Source: Sipunculus nudus
Lineage: Eukaryota; Annelida; Sipuncula; Golfingiida; Sipunculidae
Assembly: GCA_026874595.1 (NCBI GenBank)
Contig: CM049316.1
Coordinates: 19,863,839-19,927,838, forward strand
Direction of reading: 5' to 3'
DNA: 64,000 nt
The translations under genes and the position numbers were made by a program. Numbering within the stretch: position 1 is the stretch's first letter; each line of letters opens with the position of its first letter. This document shows, piece by piece, positions 53,901 through 63,425 of the stretch. The notes under the pieces are model-generated. The model worked only from the letters and a program-made list of their open reading frames with translations, did no database searches and had not been told where the DNA came from.

Positions 53901-56900
53901 TCTTTTCAAATCAACATGATAAATTAGGGATAAGGGAAAGGTTCTATCTGGTGACAGAACTATGTACCTGATTATTATCTGAACTATACATATTATATAT
54001 ATAATTATATTTTGGTGATCCAGGTTTCCTCTAAAATGAATTGGATCATTCCACAAAATTAAATTTAAATCATTCATAATTCTTTGGAACATGTTGGCTC
54101 AATGGTTAGGGGTCTGCACTTGAGACCAGAAGGTTGTGGGTTCAAATACCATTCAGACTGCCTTCCACAGGAGACCCCTGGTCAAAGTCTTTAACACAAG
54201 GGTGGGCCCACTCCATCCAGGGGTGAATGGGTACTGGTCATGCATGGTTGGCAGGTGAAATGTAGATTGGAGAACTTACTGCATCTACAAAGGTGCGTGG
54301 TAGAGTGTAGGCTCTCCAGGCAGCCAAGAAAAGCTACAAGAATGGACAGACCTGAAGACCAGGAAGGCAAAGGGTGAAAACGGATGAGACTCCTTACTCA
54401 ATGATATCAGACTAAAAACCCAACTTTTACCTTCACCATTTTTTACTTTTTGTGTATATGTGCTAAAAGATAATCATTAAATCAAGTAACAAATTTATCA
54501 AGAGAGAGATAAATTTCTCGCCACCTGCTGAAGGTAGGTTTAAAATCTGATGACTTACCTGTCACTACCACAGCAGAGAACACCCAGCACTGCCCGTAGT
54601 TGACAGGCCGAAGACTCCTCCAGTACTGTTCCAGGATGGCCACGCTGCCGCACCAGGCGAGGGGAGAGGTGCCCCCGCTGTAATCACCTGACCAGTTGCC
54701 CGTCAGTACACCATTATCATCAGCTGAGTTCACCTGTGGTTGAGTTACATTTAATATATACAGTAAACTCTCTAAAATAATCATTATGGTATAACTATAA
54801 AATGATTATTCATATCTGGTTAGAGGTCATCGCAGCAGAATTATGTGATGATTCTTTTCTGGGTTAAAATACATTTTTTTATGTATCAAAATATAGATGT
54901 CATGAACTTTTTATCGATTCTTGAAAATTTGCTGAAATATCATTACTCCTAAGGTACTGATATTTCACATTTCTAATTTAAAGGGTTTTTAAGTTGGATC
55001 CCTGTTACTCTGTTACACTGAAGATGCTGATGTAAAATCAAGGTTTGAAAACTTATGTGTACAGAGTCCTGAAACAATGAATTCTCATGATCAGCAAAAT
55101 ATCTTTCATAACAACCTGTTAATTCTATGAAAATCAAGTGAAACAACTTTTGAAAAGGTAAGTAAATACTAAAACTTACGATAGCTGAGATTTTTCTGAC
55201 TACAGCGATTGCATTGCCCCTAACAACCATGTTCAATCCAGACTTATCCAAAAGATGGAATACACAGTCCAACATGAAATCTTCAAACTGTAAAGAATAA
55301 ACATTGTGAAGTGCAAAAAAATAAATATTATTATAAATATGTAAATGAACAGATCCTGAAAACAAAGCTATAGGCATCCAGGTTTTATATAACAATGTTT
55401 TCCTACTTTCAGAAAGAAGGTTGCAAATAAAGTTTTTTTTCTGCCTGTTTGTGCTAGATCTCTAATCCACCTGTTTCTAAGACTGACTGGTAACAGATTT
55501 ACCCCATGTTTTCTTTATTTTTGATATTAACTTTCTTATCAAGGCTCTAGTTATTTAAACCCTACTATCACTAAGCTGCAGGCTTAGGGTGAGGCTTCAC
55601 ATGATAGAATGATGTGCTCCAGTGTCACCCATGCCTCTTTGTTTATATATTCAACTGTCTATGTAAAAAATATGTATTTTTTTTTTAATTTCTAACAATT
55701 TGGGGGGAGTAAGGAAGCTAGTTACAGGGTGGTTCATATGTAGGAACAGAGATTATGATTGTCTGTCAAAAAACTGTTTTTTTTTTTACAAGATATCCTA
55801 AAGATTTCATGGATTCAAAAGATTTTTTAATAAAAGTTTATAAAAATAATAAAATCAAATATTAAAAATTTACTGGATGGAAAGAATTGGCTTACATTCG
55901 TGCCTTTGTGTCTTTGAGCTTATTCTCATTATATGGCTAAAAATGTAGCAATAATCATTTATTCTCTGTGAAAGCATGCTGGCACCTTGTGATAAATGTA
56001 CATTCTAGCTTACTCTCCAACAAGATAAAAAAATTCAACATTCTGAATTGGAACAAATGTGTATGTCTCCTTCAATTCAAGGATAGAAAGATGATACTAT
56101 ATTCTGTTACAAAAAATTTGAGTACTTAGATTTTGTTTTATATCCTTTGCCCTGAACTCTTTACCTTATTGACAATAATACCTTATAATCTAAATTATCT
56201 ATAAACAAATAATTTCTAGTGACAGGAAAAGAAAGTTACAAATTAAAATGTAGCAAAATGTATGTTCAAAGTAAGATTATTAACACTGACACAAGACTAT
56301 ATTCTGCAAGCTTTTTATTAAATTTAGTTGTTTCCATATCTTAAGTTTATTAAACATGCTGTCAGAGATATATTTCTCTGATTTGACCTACCTGGCCAAA
56401 GTTCCATGGTTTTGGATGGATGGACTGCTTTGTGCCTCTGTAAACCTGGCCCCTGTCATGCAAGACATATTCATTCCTGGAGATTTCGTCATCCATGTAT
56501 ACTACATCATCTGTAACAAAACATGAAATCTTCAATATGTGTCTTGATTATGTACATAACAGTACATTCAACATAATATCTGTTGAATGGAAATATTAGC
56601 ATCGTCATCAGAAATCTCATGTTACTGTGTAAAAAAATTGTGTAAAATCTCTCTGATGGTAAATTTCAGGTGACATGTGCAATGGATTTTGAAATAAGTG
56701 GATTAAATTGCATTTTACTGAACTTATATACAAAATACTAATAAGTTCCAAACCCTTTTCTCCTGTACAGAAGGTAGCACTGACAATGAAAAGTAGAGTT
56801 ACAAAATCTTCTCTTACCGACCTCAATCTAACCCTACAGATTTTGTGGACTTGTGGAAGTGTTGTGCACAACTTTTAAAATCTAGTCAATGGAGTTAGTA

Positions 56901-58539
56901 ACCTGCAGATCATTTACAAATTTTTCCTAAACAGTAGTGCACCAGTTGAAGATACCTCAAATATGATCCAATATGTATGGTGTATCACTGTGTTAAAACA
57001 ATTATATTTAAATTGTGGCAAACCAAAGTAAAAAAATATATGGTTGGAATACTGCTCTAGTGGTGGTTTTGAATGCAAATCATTTTATCCACTTTGCCCG
57101 AGCGTCACGTGAATGCTTTAGAATAGTTTGGACCTAGTTTTCATTTAGCAACTAGGTCACAGCATAAGCATGAGTGTTTATGTCAGCAAGTTGTTACAAT
57201 GTTCTACATGTGAAATGTACACCTCATGCATTGGTGCTAGATGCCAGTGTGTACGCACAACACAGATTCAAACCGATTTGGTCAAACAGCTTTGCCTAAA
57301 TCATTTTGAAAACATTTTGTGAGTAAAAGGGATATTTTTATCTATGCATCATTTTGAAGTAAGGTCAATGATTGCTTTCCTTACCTGGGCACCAGGGGTT
57401 GAAGATCATATAAATATGATCGTCATGGTTGTAACGGAAAACCGTTTGTTCCTCGCCCTTCTTAACCACAGTATCTAGCCTGAAATTCCACTTGGCCACG
57501 ATGCATTTTGGTGGTGTAAAGATACGGATGGTCAGGTTGCTGCCCTCCTCCTTTTCTATCTTGGCTCCCCATCTCTTTGGGCGATCAATGTCTGACAGCA
57601 TCATCACTACTTTGGTTCCTTTAGCTTCTTTGGGGTTATCTCCTGTGATCATAAATATGTAATATTTGTATAAGAGCTTAATATATAGTAGTTTAATCAT
57701 GATGTCTTTAGGCAATATCTTTTATGGTTCTTGTAATAATGTGTGCAAATAAAAGTATGACTGAAGGATAGACAGACAGACAGAAAGACAGACAAAGTGA
57801 TCTATGTGATCTATTTCAATTGGTTCCCTTAATATCATATTTTTTTACACTAAGAATAAATATCAACCTATAAAAATAAAAAGTTTATATTATCTTTGGA
57901 ATGTTTCATATTTTCATCCTTTTTTTAAACACATTAAAAAATATTTTCTCCTCCCTCTGCATATTAAATACAGAAATATCTGTGTTTTTGTGCTGTATGC
58001 TATCAACAGGCCAGATTTATCCCACGAAAAATTTCCTGTTTGTCATATATTTTGTCAATAAGCAGACTTAAGAACTAACTGTATCATATTTTAAGTCAGT
58101 TTGAAGACTCATAATTTTGTGTGTAAAATTGATAAGATAGATTAATCATTTTTCATGAAAAAAATTTCATCTTTGTCTTTTTTAGTCATTAGGAAGACTA
58201 AAGATAACATGTGTCACATGTTTAATTTAGCCATTTAAAGAAGCCTTACTTATATATATTTATTTGTGAACATAAATTATAAACAATACTTACCACAATC
58301 AAAGATGAGTTTGATGTCATCCTTGACCTTGTCAAAAGGTCGGTCAAACTTGAGGGTGATGTCAAAGGGTTGTCCCCTCCTGATGACAAGCTGGGGTGGC
58401 GTCTTCCTCCCCGTGATCATATCTCTCTGTTCCTCAGTGATTTCATAATCGCTGGTGTGATGAGCTGTTGAATTTTCTTTGATATGGTAGTCCACACCCA
58501 TGACCTTCAGGACTTCCTTTTCTTCATCAGTTTTGGCCT
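35792..58539 (-). CDS. Transglutaminase (protein-glutamine gamma-glutamyltransferase), 14 exons, ~707 residues, lacks first exon
   Basis: The coding join in transcript order is 58539-58294, 57642-57385, 56510-56392, 55287-55180, 54733-54559, 53880-53742, 53161-53058, 44716-44557, 44110-44031, 42566-42484, 41877-41679, 39861-39701, 38107-37971, 35948-35792. Domains: N-terminal beta-sandwich (~1-155), catalytic core (~155-480), two C-terminal beta-barrels (~490-707). The triad is complete: Cys292 in YGQCWVF, His351 in NFHVWNE, Asp374 in [13 protein letters not shown] and H-D spacing (59, 23) matches human TG2 (58, 23). Calcium ligands equal to TG2 N398, D400, E447, E452 are present (VNAD; YKYPEG with QER). 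The vicinal YCCGP pair is kept, but the TG2 redox Cys230 position is Ser. The family forms Ca-dependent isopeptide cross-links; animal members act in clotting, matrix and immunity. The first recognised exon starts in phase 1, so a short N-terminal exon lies upstream. Confidence 0.96.
36047..36945 (+). mobile_element. Family II hairpin-ended element (short copy)
   Basis: The left end has AGAATACGG, the hairpin TAGTCGACAAGTGACTA and TGTATCCGCC. The right end has the hairpin TATCCGCATAAC ... GGTGGATACAA. The interior has about 1.5 copies of the 280-bp unit containing the block GGTGGCGCCACCTGT (about 36192 and 36473). It lies in the last transglutaminase intron. Confidence 0.7.
37971..38107 (-). 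CDS. Transglutaminase exon 13
   Basis: Acceptor CTTTGTCAG, donor GTAAGT. It encodes [20 protein letters not shown], the characteristic barrel-2 strand pattern, then [14 protein letters not shown] and LKIKH plus two bases. Confidence 0.93.
38108..39700. other. Transglutaminase intron 12; no feature recognised
   Basis: Unique-looking AT-rich sequence. A phrase like CAACAGAG recurs loosely around 38390-38580, without a clear period. No exon or named repeat is seen. Confidence 0.4.
39701..39861 (-). CDS. Transglutaminase exon 12
   Basis: Acceptor CTCTGTACAG, donor GTGAGT. It encodes [36 protein letters not shown] and IKPDLAVK, bridging the two C-terminal barrels. Confidence 0.93.
39862..41678. 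other. Transglutaminase intron 11; no feature recognised
   Basis: AT-rich intron without a recognisable repeat family or exon. Confidence 0.4.
41679..41877 (-). CDS. Transglutaminase exon 11
   Basis: Acceptor CTGTTACAG, donor GTCAGT. It encodes [20 protein letters not shown], then [20 protein letters not shown] and [17 protein letters not shown], the first C-terminal barrel. NNNST is a potential glycosylation sequon, but this family is usually cytosolic. Confidence 0.93.
42484..42566 (-). CDS. Transglutaminase exon 10
   Basis: Acceptor TTCTTACAG, donor GTAGGT. It completes Gly of YPEG and encodes [20 protein letters not shown] and IYSTDIQ. The Glu of QER corresponds to calcium ligand E452 of TG2. 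Confidence 0.93.
42605..43075. repeat. Polypyrimidine/polypurine low-complexity tract, intron 9
   Basis: The plus strand is a degenerate run of TGTCCTTTTCTTTT-like units over ~470 bp; the transcribed strand is purine-rich. It can fake open frames (at 42785-43072 and 42388-42741), which are not genes. Confidence 0.75.
44031..44110 (-). CDS. Transglutaminase exon 9
   Basis: Acceptor TGTCACACAG, donor GTAGGT. It encodes [20 protein letters not shown] and NMYKYPEG. The Glu of YPEG corresponds to calcium ligand E447. Confidence 0.93.
44557..44716 (-). CDS. Transglutaminase exon 8
   Basis: Acceptor TTGATATAG, donor GTGGGA (a weak but usable donor). It encodes [18 protein letters not shown], then [19 protein letters not shown] and [10 protein letters not shown]. 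It holds the vicinal Cys pair and calcium ligands Asn414 and Asp416 (TG2 N398, D400). Confidence 0.93.
47175..48352 (+). mobile_element. Family II segment inside the composite element
   Basis: It starts CTAGAATACGGGTAACCGAC with the ACAAGTGACTACATGTATCTGCC end and finishes TATCCGCAAAACTTC then GGCGGATACAA, the same ends as 59937-61483. It holds about two 280-bp units with GGTGGCGCCACC blocks. Confidence 0.65.
48357..50290 (+). repeat. 337-bp tandem array (~5.7 copies)
   Basis: Each unit begins GGTGGCGCCACCAGTCTGCA or a variant (about 48357, 48699, 49047, 49384, 49721, 50058). The last three intervals are exactly 337 bp and the first two about 342-348. Units share ATCATGACCATCAGTGATG, GGGTAACAGAGACC and TTCTAGGTCCAG. 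The units toward the right are the most regular. Confidence 0.85.
50815..51950 (+). mobile_element. Internally deleted derivative of the 46999-50426 element
   Basis: Positions 50815-51850 are nearly identical to 46999-48030. The sequence then jumps at GGTGGCGCC/CCCAGACGG directly to the terminal GACGGACAGACGG tail of the full-length element and the end AGTCAGCTGAG (51933-51943). About 2.3 kb of core (the 337-bp array) is missing. The palindrome is at 50821-50832 and CTCAGCTGACT at 50839-50849. It lies ~160 bp beyond the outer element. Confidence 0.78.
52560..52900 (-). mobile_element. LINE 3' fragment, inverted copy of the 17715-18140 family
   Basis: The minus strand of 52560-52770 matches 17930-18135 at about 80 percent, ending ATCAATAAATCATTCAAA. 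A further partial repeat of the same piece lies at 52820-52900. Only 3' UTR sequence is present. Confidence 0.55.
53058..53161 (-). CDS. Transglutaminase exon 7 (catalytic His and Asp)
   Basis: Acceptor TTGCTGCAG, donor GTAATA. It encodes [20 protein letters not shown], then [14 protein letters not shown]. It carries His351 and Asp374. It is separated from exon 8 by an 8.3-kb intron filled with nested repeats. Confidence 0.95.
53742..53880 (-). CDS. Transglutaminase exon 6
   Basis: Acceptor TGTTTTCCAG, donor GTGAGA. It encodes [40 protein letters not shown] and NEDSVW. The DHDGSITID loop is the family's typical acidic loop after the catalytic Cys helix. Confidence 0.94.
54095..54410 (+). repeat. 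tRNA-derived SINE, family C
   Basis: The head contains GGCTCAATGGTTAGGGG (box A) and GTGGGTTCAAATACC (box B). The body resembles neither family A nor B closely. It is inverted relative to the transglutaminase transcript. The target duplication was not resolved. Confidence 0.6.
54559..54733 (-). CDS. Transglutaminase exon 5 (catalytic Cys)
   Basis: Acceptor TCAACCACAG, donor GTAAGT. It encodes [18 protein letters not shown], then [16 protein letters not shown] and [15 protein letters not shown]. Cys292 is the nucleophile, and the Trp of GNW matches the oxyanion-stabilising W241 of TG2. Confidence 0.95.
55180..55287 (-). CDS. Transglutaminase exon 4
   Basis: Acceptor TTCTTTACAG, donor GTAAGT, 36 codons in phase 0-0: [36 protein letters not shown]. 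It is the start of the catalytic core. Confidence 0.94.
55288..56391. other. Transglutaminase intron 3; no feature recognised
   Basis: AT-rich sequence with several T-runs and no recognisable repeat or exon. Confidence 0.4.
56392..56510 (-). CDS. Transglutaminase exon 3
   Basis: Acceptor TTTGTTACAG, donor GTAGGT. It encodes [20 protein letters not shown], then [18 protein letters not shown], the family's core entry motif (EYVL.D.G...G). Confidence 0.94.
57385..57642 (-). CDS. Transglutaminase exon 2
   Basis: Acceptor ATGATCACAG, donor GTAAGG. It encodes [20 protein letters not shown], then [20 protein letters not shown] and [11 protein letters not shown]. It is the N-terminal beta-sandwich, ending in the typical LFNPWC-like motif. 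Confidence 0.94.
58294..58539 (-). CDS. Transglutaminase exon 1 in window (second or later exon of gene)
   Basis: Acceptor TTTTCTTCAG, donor GTAAGT. It encodes [20 protein letters not shown], then [20 protein letters not shown] and [20 protein letters not shown], the start of the beta-sandwich. It begins in phase 1, so an upstream exon must supply the start codon. Residue 1 here aligns ~16 residues before TG2 residue 1, so the core fold is complete. Confidence 0.93.
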
Positions 58540-59936
58540 CTGAAGAAAATTTTTTATATAATTTTTAAGATTACAGTTTGTGTCACCATCTTGTGATGTG
58601 CCCAGTTAAGCTGACCTTGCTCTCATGACGTTTTATTAACACTTCATGAAAATAATTTGGTATCATCAGATATGGTTTCTTTGAAAATAATCATGGATTT
58701 AAAAATGCAGTAGAGCTGTTCATCTTTAAATAACCCCAGAAACAGATTAACTCATGATAAAACAAAAAAGTCACAAAATTAAACAAAAAAGCAAGATAAA
58801 ACAAAAAGGACAATACAGCTTGTTGGATATTATTTTTTTCATAAGCTTCAATCCCTAAACAATGCACATTTATTGGACATTTGTCTGTCTATGATCTGTA
58901 TAGGGGACTGCTATGATAAAAAGTATAACACATAGTAATTCAAGTTCTGAGGCTGATTCATGAAAAAAAAAATATTTTTTTTTGTGTATTTAGGCCTGTG
59001 TGCTGCTGTGAACCCATCATAAATAAACATCACCTTCATCAACTGAGTCACTGCCTCACAATTATCCACAACTAAATCCCTGCAGAGCTGAAGCAGTCCT
59101 TCACATTAACCCTTTCAACCAATATGCACAGTCACAAGTTTGACACAAAGTATGACAAAGTGGTCTGCACTCCTGCCCTCAGTGCTCAGCAATTTGAGTT
59201 AACTACCACTTCACAGTCTGGGAAATACAATACCAGGCAGGTCAAGTGATAAACACAGCTATGTTGTGTAATACTGTCTACAAGGTATAGTTTGTGAGAA
59301 TAAGTACAGACCTGAACTGGCTGGCATAAACTGATGCTGCATTCATTCACATTCAATCCAAGCTTGTGTCCACCCAGCTTTGGTCCTCTCTTTTAAATTT
59401 CCAGAGAGAGAGGTGTGTCTGGGGTAAGGGAAGGGCTTGGGTAAAAATTTTAACTTGATCAGGCTTAATTACAAATGTATGTCATTTTGTTCTGCTCTTC
59501 TGGAAAGTTTGAAAAGTTTTGTTTGGAAAGTTTAAAATTTCTTTCAAAATGTCTGTGATATTAAGAATTGTTGCTACTGTTTTCTATTTCTTAAGATCAA
59601 TTCACATATCCTCAAAGAGAGCCAAAATGCATCTGAATCAATTATCCATGTCAACACTCTTAGCTTTATTTTGTACTTTGCAATAGGCAGGGGAGTACCT
59701 CTCTCAGTTACCCCTTCTACAGTGAAGTTCTTCCAACCAGCCCCCTTCCAAAATTCCTTGATTAGCCACTGGCATTAACAAATTTATAATAAGACATACC
59801 TTATCTGCCTGAGCAGAAAGTTTCTGACAGTTCCACTCATTTTTGTATGTGTAAAATTGTTTAGATCAATTGATCTCTAGAAGTTCAACAGGGATTTTGA
59901 TATTTTGTGGATAGTTACTACAGAGTCAAGTAGGAA
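58540..59936. other. Upstream transglutaminase intron; no feature recognised
   Basis: I searched the minus strand for a short N-terminal exon with a donor leaving one base and found none convincing. No repeat family was recognised. Confidence 0.35.
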
Positions 59937-61483
59937 CTAGAATACGGGTAGTCGACAAGCGACTACTTGTATCCGCCTAAATCAGAGTGGAACGGGTGAA
60001 GTGTTGCATATTAGCATGGATGTCTGCAGCCAAATTGTGTATGTAGGTTGCGCTACCTACGAAAAAATCCAGAAAGCTCTATACACATGCAAAACTTTGG
60101 CCCAATCGGACAAACAGTTCCCAAGATATGAGCTTGGATATCTGCTGCATAAACTAGAATGCAGGTGGCGCCACCTGTCATAAAATCAAGAGAGCTGTCG
60201 GGGATGTATAAACTTGCAAAATTTTAGGCAGATATGTCAAACCACTGCCGAGATATGAGTAATTTTATCCCATGGCAGACAAACAGATGGGAGCTGTGCA
60301 AACATGGCTGCAGGTGGCGCCACCATTTTCAGTGTATGTTATAAAGCTCTCCAAGGGCTACATTTGTGCAAAAAAATTTTCCTGATCGGTCAAACGGTTC
60401 CCGAGATATGAGCTTGGATGTCTGCAGCGTAAACGTGAATGTAGGTGGTGCCACCTGTCATAAAATCAGAAAAGCTATCCAGGATGTATACGCATGCCAA
60501 ATTTCAGGTGAATTAGTCAAGTCACTGCAGAGATATGAGTGATTTTAACCCAAGGCAGACAAACAGATGGACACTGTGCAAACATGGTTGCAGGTAGCGC
60601 CACCATTTTTGGTGTATGTTATAAAGCTCTCCAAGGGCTACATTTGTGCAAAAGAATTTTCCTGATCGGTCAAACGGTTCCCAAGATATGAGCTTGGATG
60701 TCTGCAGCGTAAACGTGAATGAAGGTGGCGCCACCTGTCATAAAATCAGAAAAGCTATCCAGGATGTATACGCATGCCCAATTTCAGGTGAATTAGTCAA
60801 GTCACTGCAGAGATATGAGTGATTTTAACCCAAGGCAGACGAACAGATGGACACTGTGCAAACATGGTTGCAGGTGGCGCCACCATTTTTGGTGTATGTT
60901 ATAAAGCTCTCCAAGGGCTACATTTGTGCAAAAGAATTTTCCTGATCGGTCAAACGGTTCCCGAGATATGAGCTTGGATGTCTGCAGCGTAAACGTGAAT
61001 GTAGGTGGCGCCACCTGTCATAAAATCAGAAAAGCTATCCAGGATGTTTACGCATGCCCAATTTCAGGTGAATTAGTCAAGTCACTGCAGAGATATGAGT
61101 GATTTTAACCCAAGGCAGACGAACAGAAGGACACTGTGCAAACATGGTTGCAGGTGGCGCCACCATTTTTGGTGTATGTTATAAAGCTCTCCGAGGGCTA
61201 CATTTGTGCAAAAAAATTTTCCTGATCGGTCAAACGGTTCCCGAGATATGTGGGTTTATGAGTGGAAACAGACGCACAAACGGACGCAGAGCGCAAAGGA
61301 AAGGTCAGAGGTCAAAACAAAATCGGGGCGCAGCAGTTCACATGTGACCCGAACATAATCCCGGGTTTCGGAAAATTCCGCCCAGCGGTTACGGAGGAGT
61401 TCTCCGGACACCTACGCGGCGGCGGCGGCGGGGGCCAGCTGAAAACATAGTATCCGCAAAACTCTGTTTTGGCGGATACAATT
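59937..61483 (+). mobile_element. Family II hairpin-ended element (longest copy)
   Basis: The left end has CTAGAATACGG, then the hairpin GTAGTCGACAAGCGACTAC (59948-59966) and TTGTATCCGCC (59967-59977). The right end has the hairpin TATCCGCAAAACTCTGTTTT closed by GGCGGATA and the inverse GGCGGATACAA (61471-61481). So it has 11-bp subterminal inverted repeats plus hairpins at both ends and a tandem core. It is 1547 bp. The repeated open frames at 60522-60734 and 60802-61014 reflect tandem DNA, not genes. Confidence 0.75.
60161..61240 (+). repeat. 280-bp tandem array (~3.9 copies) within the family II element
   Basis: GGTGGCGCCACCTGTCATAA (or one-base variant) recurs at 60163, 60443, 60723 and 61003, exactly 280 bp apart. 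A second palindrome block, GGTGGCGCCACCATTTT, lies ~149 bp into each unit. Copies are nearly identical, indicating recent amplification. Confidence 0.9.
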
Positions 61484-62330
61484 AGAGAGTTGATCTGGTC
61501 AGAGATACGGCAGCATCACGAATGTCTCTGTTAATTTGTCTTGTAAGAGAGAACATCAACTTGTGGTGACCGGTGTAGGACAAAGGCCCACCCTGACAAA
61601 AATCCTGTGATCTTTTGTCCAGGTGGGCTTTTGTCAGGACGGGCTTTTGTCTGTCACCCGTGGTGACATCTGTTTGTGGAAATTTGTACCATAGTCTAGC
61701 AGCAATCTATCTATGTTTTATAAATCAAATGTTTCTTCCTGTTTTTGTGGACAAAGGAAAAATATCAAGAAGTCTTATACACACATTACCATTAACCTTA
61801 ACTGCACTGAGAAAATATGCTTCTATACTATGTTGTACCAGTACTGAGTATTCACCCAGTCCTGTACCCCTGCACATGCTGCCTTATATATCAGACATGC
61901 TACATTGCATTGGGCTTGTTCATATTTATATGAATGATGTACAATGGCAGGGTAAGGGCTGCTACCTAAACAAAATAAGATTTCTCCCATCTATTCAGTA
62001 CATAAGGGTCTTCATCATGAGTACTGCAGGGTTACACAGACATTATTTAAAGGTACAAACCAGTGATTTACCATCTTCATATCATCACTGTGGCAGCTAA
62101 ACTGCCACAGACTTTGATTCAGCCATCCACCCTGGCGTCTGTTTCATGAATAATGAACTGCAAGTGTCCCCTGTTGAAATCACAACTGTTTGACATACTG
62201 TCTGAACAAAAACACTTTGTACAAGAAATGGGACAGTATTATGTGGCTTTTTTTTGAGTGGTAAAAAGTCTTGATACCACTGATAAGCACTGCTATATAT
62301 TTTGTCTAGAACTGGCCCCAGGCTTGTTCA
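61484..62330. other. No gene recognised
   Basis: It contains a 161-codon open frame on the + strand (61615-62100) that resembles no protein I know, lacks splice context, and is rich in Cys, Leu and Ile as expected of chance AT-rich translation. Confidence 0.4.
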
Positions 62331-62339
62331 GGGAGCTGC

Positions 62340-62716
62340 TTAGAAATGTGATCAATACTGATCAGCTCAGGTACCAGGTAAATACCTCAAATGATATCTA
62401 ATGAGCCCAGGTACCAGGTTTATACCTTAGATGACACCTGATGAGCTCAGGTATCAGGCAAACACCTCAGATGACACCTGATAACTCAGGTACCAAGCAA
62501 ATACCTCAGATGACACCTGATGAGCTTAGGTACCAGGTAAATACCTCAGAAGACACCTGACTAGCTCAGCTTCCAGGTAAATATCTCAGCTCACACCTAA
62601 TGATCTCAGGTACCAGGCAAATAACTCAGATGACACCTGAATAGCTCAGGTTCCAGGTAAATATCTCAGTTCACACCTGATTAGCTCAGGTACTGGGTAA
62701 ATACCTCAGATGACAC
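62340..62716 (+). repeat. 40-bp minisatellite (~9 copies)
   Basis: The unit is about 40 bp: GAGCTCAGGTACCAGG plus TAAATACCTCAGATGACACCTGAT. There is moderate divergence among copies. Confidence 0.88.
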
Positions 62717-63311
62717 TAGCATCATATCAACCCTCTGGCAGTACGACCAGATTACTGGCGCCAGAGTGTCATTACATCTAAGTCTGAGGAACACATAAGG
62801 TCTTATGAACATGCAAATATTTTCATGATTTATGACAACGCTTCATGGCTTATAGGTAAACTGTCAATCGACATAAACCAGACCAATCGTTAGCATTTTT
62901 TGTGTACTTTCTAATAATACCCTATATGAGTGAGAAAAAGTTCCTGTATTACTCAGCACATTGGTAAACCCCTCGGCAGGTTTGTTGAATTTATGACTGC
63001 GTGAACACAAGCATGGCTCGCATGGGGTTACAGGATGCAGGTAGCTTGCAGGTGATTCAGGAAATAACCCGTGTCCACTGAGACACTGAGAGGTGTTTCA
63101 GTTTGGGTCGTGAGCTCACATGTATACTTTTGTGTTTATTCATCATTCTTAGCATAATTTCATAATTTTGAGATTATGGGCCGTTTACCACACTATGAAT
63201 GCAACCTGATGCAAGACCACTGCGATACATTCCTCATTATTACTTGTATGACAACTTGAGTAGGCTTACCAGCCCAATTATCCTATTGCCTTCTGAGTCA
63301 GGTTGTCATGG

Positions 63312-63425
63312 CTAAGATGACACCTGAATAGCTCATGTTCCAGGTAAATACCTTAGATTGCACCTGATGTGCTCATGTTCCAGATATATACCTCAGATCA
63401 CACCTGATAAGCTCAGTTTTCAATG
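63312..63425 (+). repeat. Outlying copies of the 40-bp minisatellite (~2.5 copies)
   Basis: GATGACACCTGAATAGCTC, TTCCAGGTAAATACC and related phrases repeat in the same orientation ~600 bp beyond the main array. The ~600 bp between are unique-looking, so either they were inserted or the outlying copies were displaced. Confidence 0.75.

Noticed and set aside
60522-61014. Two nearly identical 70-residue minus-strand frames
   Set aside because: They arise from consecutive 280-bp tandem units, one frame per unit.
61615-62100. Longest open frame in the list (161 codons, + strand)
   Set aside because: No domain, splice context or codon bias; hydrophobic Cys/Ile/Leu-rich translation of AT-rich DNA, opposite to the flanking gene.
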